DNA from: Kribbella solani
GTDB lineage: Bacteria; Actinomycetota; Actinomycetes; Propionibacteriales; Kribbellaceae
Assembly (NCBI RefSeq): GCF_014205295.1
Contig: NZ_JACHNF010000001.1
Location: 4,650,001-4,714,000, forward strand
Direction: 5' to 3'
Length of the DNA stretch: 64,000 bases
In this document: positions 59,784 through 64,000 of the stretch, piece after piece
Layout of the letters: every line of letters starts with the position of its first letter
Position numbering within the stretch: the first letter of the stretch is position 1
Made by a program: the position numbers and the translations under genes
Notes under the pieces: generated by a model
Database searches by the model: none
Told to the model about the DNA's origin: nothing
Seen by the model: the letters and a program-made list of their open reading frames with translations, nothing else

Positions 59784-61076
59784 ATGACCACCGCCCGTTC
59801 CGTCATCGCGCTGTTTCTCGGCGCGTTCGTGCTCACTGCCGGCGCGTTGCCGAGCCAGGCAGTCAAGGTCGCGCCCGACCGGCAGGTCGCGTACCGCGGT
59901 TGGACGTCGGCCAGTGACTTCCTGGCCGGCGAACAGTCCGGTACCAGCGTCACCGGCGACGCGCTCACCATCGGTACGCCGACCGGCACCAGGTCGTACG
60001 TCGACCCGTTCGGCGACGGCACCGCCAAGACGTACGACCAGGCCAGCTGGATCTCGCCGCATGTCAGCACCGGCTTCGGGCTGACCGAGCTGATCGCGTC
60101 CTGGAACGCCACCACCCCACCTGGTACCTGGGTGGAGGTGTCGATGGCAGGTACTACCAACCTGGGCGTTGCCACCAAGTGGTACGTACTCGGCCGCTGG
60201 TCCAGTGGCGACAACACTGCCGCCGGAGACATCCACCGCACGTCCGTACCGAGCCAGGGCGATGCCAACGGGTCCGTAGCCGTCGACACCTTCCAGGCCG
60301 CGTCCGGAGGCTGGCTGGACCGCTGGCAGCTCAAAGTCACGCTGTACCGGCTCAGTGGTACGACGCAGTCTCCGGTGGTTCGTTCTGTTGGTGCCATGGC
60401 CTCCCGGCTGCCGTCCGACAAGAAGGTTGCCGCGAGCCCCCTTGGCGGCGCGGAGGGCATCGTTCTCGACGTACCGACGTACTCCCAGGAGACGCACATC
60501 GGCCACTACCCGCAGTGGGACGGCGGTGGCGAGGCATGGTGCTCCGCCACCTCGACTGCGATGGTGCTGGACTACTACGGCGCCGGACCGACACGTACCG
60601 AGACCGCATGGGTCGATCCGTCCGACGCCGACCCACAGGTGGACCACTCCGCCCGTTCGGTGTTCGACTACTCGTACGACGGTGCCGGCAACTGGCCGTT
60701 CAACACCGCGTACGCCGGGAGCCGCGGGGTGGATGGCTTCATCACCAGACTGCGCTCTCTGACCGAGGCGGAACAGTTCATCAAGGCTGGTATCCCACTG
60801 GTCGCTTCGCTGTCGTTCAAGAAGGGTGACCTGCCCGGAGCGGGCTACGGAACCAACGGACATCTCATGGTGATCGTCGGCTTCGACAAGGACGGCAACG
60901 TAGTCGTGAACGATCCGGCGTCACACCTGATCCCCAGCAACGACCAGGTGCGTACGACGTACGACCGGACCGCGTTCGAGAACGCCTGGGTACCGCACTC
61001 GGGCGGACTGGTTTATGTGATCCACCCGGAAGGGCTGCCGCTACCAGCGCCGTCCGACCCGCAGCACAACTGGTAA
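59784..61076 (+). CDS. Secreted C39-like cysteine peptidase family protein
   Basis: 430 aa. Signal peptide MTTARSVIALFLGAFVLTAG...SQA. Residues 30-215 form a beta-rich N-terminal domain (SDFLAGEQSGTSVTGDALTI, PPGTWVEVSM). The C-terminal C39_2 domain has VLDVPTYSQETHIGHYPQWD, GGGEAWCSATSTAMVLDYYG with the catalytic Cys, and GYGTNGHLMVIVGFDKDGNV with His and NDPA. Substrate unknown, likely peptide or cell-wall material. ATG 59784 is fixed by TAACGT-N7-ATG. Confidence 0.85.
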   Translation: MTTARSVIALFLGAFVLTAGALPSQAVKVAPDRQVAYRGWTSASDFLAGEQSGTSVTGDALTIGTPTGTRSYVDPFGDGTAKTYDQASWISPHVSTGFGLTELIASWNATTPPGTWVEVSMAGTTNLGVATKWYVLGRWSSGDNTAAGDIHRTSVPSQGDANGSVAVDTFQAASGGWLDRWQLKVTLYRLSGTTQSPVVRSVGAMASRLPSDKKVAASPLGGAEGIVLDVPTYSQETHIGHYPQWDGGGEAWCSATSTAMVLDYYGAGPTRTETAWVDPSDADPQVDHSARSVFDYSYDGAGNWPFNTAYAGSRGVDGFITRLRSLTEAEQFIKAGIPLVASLSFKKGDLPGAGYGTNGHLMVIVGFDKDGNVVVNDPASHLIPSNDQVRTTYDRTAFENAWVPHSGGLVYVIHPEGLPLPAPSDPQHNW

Positions 61077-61084
61077 GAGACGAC

Positions 61085-61122
61085 AGAGCCCGCCACGCCG
61101 GGGCGGCGTGGCGGGCTCTGTT
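61085..61122. terminator. Strong intrinsic terminator
   Basis: AGAGCCCGCCACGCC (61085-61099) pairs perfectly with GGCGTGGCGGGCTCT (61105-61119), loop 5 nt, followed by GTTTG. Between the convergent C39 and DUF2207 genes. Confidence 0.88.
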
Positions 61123-61135
61123 TGTCCGACTACTA

Positions 61136-62821
61136 CTACCGGGCGAACAGCGCGCCGGTCAGGCTGGTCGTCAGGTTGCGGAGCGAGTCCGGCAGGTACT
61201 GCAGGTGCCAGCCGCGCGGACCGCGGTACCAGGGGAAACCCTCGTCCGCTTCGCCCGGTGTGGTGTCAGTCGCGACCAGTGCGTCGATCCAGCGTTCCGA
61301 GCCGCCGAGCACTACCGCGTACGGCAGGGCGCGGGAGCACAGCTCGGCGTGCTGGTCGGTCGGCAGCTCGCTGACATCCATCTCCAGCAGCTCACCGCGG
61401 ATCGCAGCGACCTGACCGAGTACGCGGCCGGCCGCGGGTGCCTTGGCCGGCATGTAGCGGCCCACCACGAGCAGACCGACACCGAGCAGGGTGATCGCGA
61501 TACCGAGCAGACCCCAGGTCGACAGCAGTGCCAGCAGCACAGTCGCCACCACCCCGACCACGGTGGTCGCGATACCGATCGTTGCCCACAGCGACCGAGT
61601 CCGGTCCGGGCGCTCGGTGAACCAGCCACGCTTGACCACGCCGTCGTACAGCGCGTCCTGGACCTGCTCGAGGTTCTCGCGGACCTGCCGGCCCAGCTCG
61701 GACACAAGCACCGAGTCGGAGTCACCGAACAGCGCCCGGATCAGTACGTTCTCGTAGCGGTGCAGCTCCTCGGCCGGCGCGTTCTTGACCCGGCGCAGCT
61801 CCCAGTCACCCCGGGCGAACTCGCTCTGCCGCTCCAGCTCGGTGATCGTGATGTGACCACGGACCGCCAGGTCGATGATCGTCGCGGTCACGTCGACCGG
61901 GTCGATCACCTCGTCGATCAGCGTGCCCACCTCACCCGGTCGCAGATCCGACGGCGGAGTGAAGTCGATCCGCGCATCCGTACCCAGGCTGAACAGCGAT
62001 GCCGGCACGACGCGACTCGGGTCGACCTGATCCCGGCCACGCAGCCGGTACAGCACGAACAGCGCGATCGCGCCGAGCAGCAGCAGCGCCAGCGCGGTGA
62101 TCAGCTGTGCCGCATCGGTGGAGAACGCGCGCTTGAAGGTGTGGCGGTACTCGACGATCGAGTTCGCCGCGATCTGGCCCTCGGGGAAGCCGACCGACAT
62201 CTTCACCGTGTTGCCCGGCGGCAGACCGGTCTGCTGGAACGTCGGGCCGGACGTCTCACCGATCTGCGCCAGCGTGCACGGGGTGTTGCTGTCCAGCGCA
62301 CCGGCGAAGCAGGAGACGTGCGTTACCTCGGGGACACTGAAGACGATGTTCGCCTGCTGGACCGGGAGGTTGATCCCGGTCAGCGGCACGAACTCCACCT
62401 CGGTGCCGTTCAGCGACTTCGACACCGCGCCCTTCACGGTGTAGCTGAACTCCAGCTGGGTGGTGCCGCTGGTGACATCCGGTACGGCGATCGAGGTGAC
62501 GTCGCCGTCCACCTTCAGCTCGGCCTTCTTCTCCTGGCCGCCCGCCTTCACCTGCAGGTCACCGACCTCCTGCACGTGGTCGACGTCGTTCGGCAGGTGC
62601 TCGCGGGTGACGATGAACCGGTTGAAGGTCCCGTTCACGTTGCTGAGCTTCCAGGTCTCGGCGACCCGGAGCAGGCCGTCCCGTTCCACCCGGACCTGGC
62701 TGTCGTAGTTGGTCACCACCGGATCGGCGGCAGCGCTCGTGACGGCCGCGCCGGCCGGTACAGCGGTCAGGCCAAGCAGGCCGAGGGCACACAGGGACAG
62801 CCCGAGGAGACGTAGACGCAT
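61136..62821 (-). CDS. DUF2207 membrane protein
   Basis: 561 aa. Signal peptide MRLRLLGLSLCALGLLGLTA...AGA, an extracytoplasmic DUF2207 beta domain (30-235; NYDSQVRVERDGLLRVAETW, SFSVPE-like strands), a TM helix at about 240-260 (LITALALLLLGAIALFVLYR), a cytoplasmic winged-helix-like region (TATIIDLAVRGHITITELER) and two further helices at about 415-460. Function unknown. ATG 62821 begins the signal peptide. TACGGT on the minus strand 11 nt upstream could be the -10 element. Confidence 0.85.
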   Translation of the reverse strand: MRLRLLGLSLCALGLLGLTAVPAGAAVTSAAADPVVTNYDSQVRVERDGLLRVAETWKLSNVNGTFNRFIVTREHLPNDVDHVQEVGDLQVKAGGQEKKAELKVDGDVTSIAVPDVTSGTTQLEFSYTVKGAVSKSLNGTEVEFVPLTGINLPVQQANIVFSVPEVTHVSCFAGALDSNTPCTLAQIGETSGPTFQQTGLPPGNTVKMSVGFPEGQIAANSIVEYRHTFKRAFSTDAAQLITALALLLLGAIALFVLYRLRGRDQVDPSRVVPASLFSLGTDARIDFTPPSDLRPGEVGTLIDEVIDPVDVTATIIDLAVRGHITITELERQSEFARGDWELRRVKNAPAEELHRYENVLIRALFGDSDSVLVSELGRQVRENLEQVQDALYDGVVKRGWFTERPDRTRSLWATIGIATTVVGVVATVLLALLSTWGLLGIAITLLGVGLLVVGRYMPAKAPAAGRVLGQVAAIRGELLEMDVSELPTDQHAELCSRALPYAVVLGGSERWIDALVATDTTPGEADEGFPWYRGPRGWHLQYLPDSLRNLTTSLTGALFAR

Positions 62822-62936
62822 CGCCCAATCACACCGTAGAAAGAGGGTCAGGTTGACACCGGGCACCCTAGCCGCTGCTCAGTTCAGCCCAGCACCCGCC
62901 CGTATCTTGAGCCAACGCTCCGGTAGCGTCCTTCAT

Positions 62937-64000
62937 GTGTCAGGCAACCAATGGGGTCCTCCGCCCGGAAACCAGTACCCGCCGCAACAGCCGCCTCCAC
63001 CCTGGCAGTCCGGCCCCGGGTACAACGGCCCACCCCCTGGCCAGTCCGGCCCGCCGTTCCAAGGGCCTGGGCAGCCGTTTCGGGGGCCGTACCAAGGGCC
63101 GCCGCCGCCAGGTCCGGGGCCGCAGTTCGGCTGGGGCGCACCTCCAGGTGGACCACCTCGGCCGCCGAAGAAGGGCGGCAAGGGCGGACTGATTGCCGTG
63201 TTCGTCATCCTCGGCGTACTCGTCGCCGGTGCGGTCGGCCTGAAGATCGTCTCGTCCGTACTGAAGGGCCACGGCGACCCGTCGTACGCCGAACCGACGA
63301 CCACCTCGTCGTACAGCCCCACCAACGAGCCGAGCACCGAGCCGTCCGGTCAGCCGACCAGCGGGGCGACCACCCGGCCGACCGCGACGCGGACCACCCA
63401 GCAGCCAGTACCCACGGTCACCCGCTCCACGACCACCAGCAAGCCCACGACGAAGCCAGGTCCGAGCGACAGCGACCTGGTAGTGCGTAACAAGCTGTAC
63501 ACGGTCGGTGCGATGCGCGCGGTGAGCTGCAAGGAGTCCGACTCGCGGCCCAGCTCCGCGGCCGGCGCCCGGGCCAACTACAAGAACCTGTGGGGCTGCC
63601 TGAACAAGGCGTGGGCACCGATGGTGGCGAAGGCCGGCGGCCGGTTCCGCCCGCCGAACGTGGCGACCTTCACCGGTACCGTCCAATCGCCCTGCGGATC
63701 GATGCGCGACACCGGCCCGCCGTTCTACTGCGGCACCAACGACACCATCTACATGAACCTCACCCAGGACGTCGGCAACTACAACCGGTACCAGCAGTCG
63801 TACAGCAAGGTGTGGGCGCGGATGTGGATGCTGCACCAGTTCGCCCACGAGTACGGGCACCACGTGCAGAACATGACCGGGATCCTGTCGGCGTACAACC
63901 GCATCCGGTACGAGCGGGCGACGTACGCGAAGGGGCTGGAGGACAGCCGGCGGCTCGAACTGCAGGCGTCCTGCTTCTCCGACATCTTCATCGGGTCGAA
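62937..64000 (+). CDS. Neutral zinc metallopeptidase, YpfJ-like (3' partial)
   Basis: The frame is open to the right edge; 354 codons are visible. Residues 1-80 are Pro/Gly/Gln-rich (PPGNQYPPQQPPPPWQ) and presumably cytoplasmic; a TM helix is at about 83-105 (GLIAVFVILGVLVAGAVGLK); a Ser/Thr/Pro linker runs to about 180; then comes the peptidase domain with HQFAHEYGHHVQNMTGIL (HExxH, H304-E305-H308) and RLELQASCFSDIF. GTG 62937 is preceded by TAGCGT-N7, a leaderless signature. Function of the family is poorly known; the zinc site is complete. Confidence 0.88.
   Translation, partial: MSGNQWGPPPGNQYPPQQPPPPWQSGPGYNGPPPGQSGPPFQGPGQPFRGPYQGPPPPGPGPQFGWGAPPGGPPRPPKKGGKGGLIAVFVILGVLVAGAVGLKIVSSVLKGHGDPSYAEPTTTSSYSPTNEPSTEPSGQPTSGATTRPTATRTTQQPVPTVTRSTTTSKPTTKPGPSDSDLVVRNKLYTVGAMRAVSCKESDSRPSSAAGARANYKNLWGCLNKAWAPMVAKAGGRFRPPNVATFTGTVQSPCGSMRDTGPPFYCGTNDTIYMNLTQDVGNYNRYQQSYSKVWARMWMLHQFAHEYGHHVQNMTGILSAYNRIRYERATYAKGLEDSRRLELQASCFSDIFIGS

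Overview
The window is a stretch of a high-GC actinobacterial chromosome. Very high GC, GTG/TTG starts, abundant GTAC-containing codons, many MFS/TetR/LacI pairs and a large secretome suggest a soil member of the Propionibacteriales such as Kribbella; the genus is an inference from style, not proven here. Nearly all of the DNA is coding. I see no rRNA, tRNA, CRISPR array, prophage or transposase; the only mobile-element trace is one MITE-like element.

Layout. 1-9 kb: 3' part of a secreted multidomain sugar dehydrogenase, then a damaged half-VOC/ArsR/SRPBCC operon (two frameshifts) behind an intact-looking promoter, an XRE regulator with a divergent MFS pump, a GT1 glycosyltransferase, a metallo-beta-lactamase-fold gene lacking its catalytic motif, and an FAD oxidoreductase. 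9-13.4 kb: an MFS pump/GNAT operon with a divergent TetR and three operator-like sites, a cupin and another MFS. 13.4-19.5 kb: a tripartite tricarboxylate uptake system (tctC-tctB-tctA) plus an EVE protein, divergent from a CitA/CitB-type two-component system. 19.5-24.3 kb: MITE, gamma-carbonic anhydrase, an AlkX/YcaQ-type DNA glycosylase, a sugar MFS and a GH1 beta-glucosidase. 24.3-29 kb: a YbjQ protein, a secreted penicillin-acylase-family enzyme and a SelA-like PLP enzyme. 29-36 kb: a DEAD-box helicase with 26 octapeptide repeats, a 2H phosphoesterase, SoxR, a TetR/hydrolase pair and snapalysin. 36-41.7 kb: LacI with a divergent MsmK-type ABC ATPase, then a GT2/YfhO glycosylation pair. 42-45.8 kb: a copper operon (csoR-copZ-secreted His/Met-rich protein-copA). 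45.8-53.7 kb: a second LacI, a DUF4032 kinase-like protein, a DgoD-like dehydratase, a secreted sialidase-fold protein, and an SDR/acyl-CoA dehydrogenase operon with a divergent TetR. 53.8-64 kb: two tandem streptogrisin-type proteases, the housekeeping cysS-rlmB operon, a GH25 lysozyme, a GNAT, a C39-like peptidase, a DUF2207 membrane protein and the 5' part of a YpfJ-type zinc metallopeptidase.

Themes. (1) Scavenging: exported hydrolases (two S1 proteases, snapalysin, acylase, lysozyme, sialidase, C39) and matching uptake or catabolic systems. (2) Local regulation: most regulators sit divergent from their likely target, with a recognisable palindrome between them; the two LacI paralogues share the same core operator. 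(3) A recurring leaderless-promoter signature, TANNNT followed by 6-7 nt and then ATG/GTG, fixes the starts of about a dozen genes. (4) Long, often perfect hairpins act as terminators between convergent genes.

The most unusual items are the single-module VOC mini-gene behind a promoter whose spacer is a perfect 16-bp palindrome, the 164-bp MITE-like hairpin inserted at the -10 element of the gamma-carbonic anhydrase gene, and the 24-bp minisatellite encoding the helicase's disordered tail.
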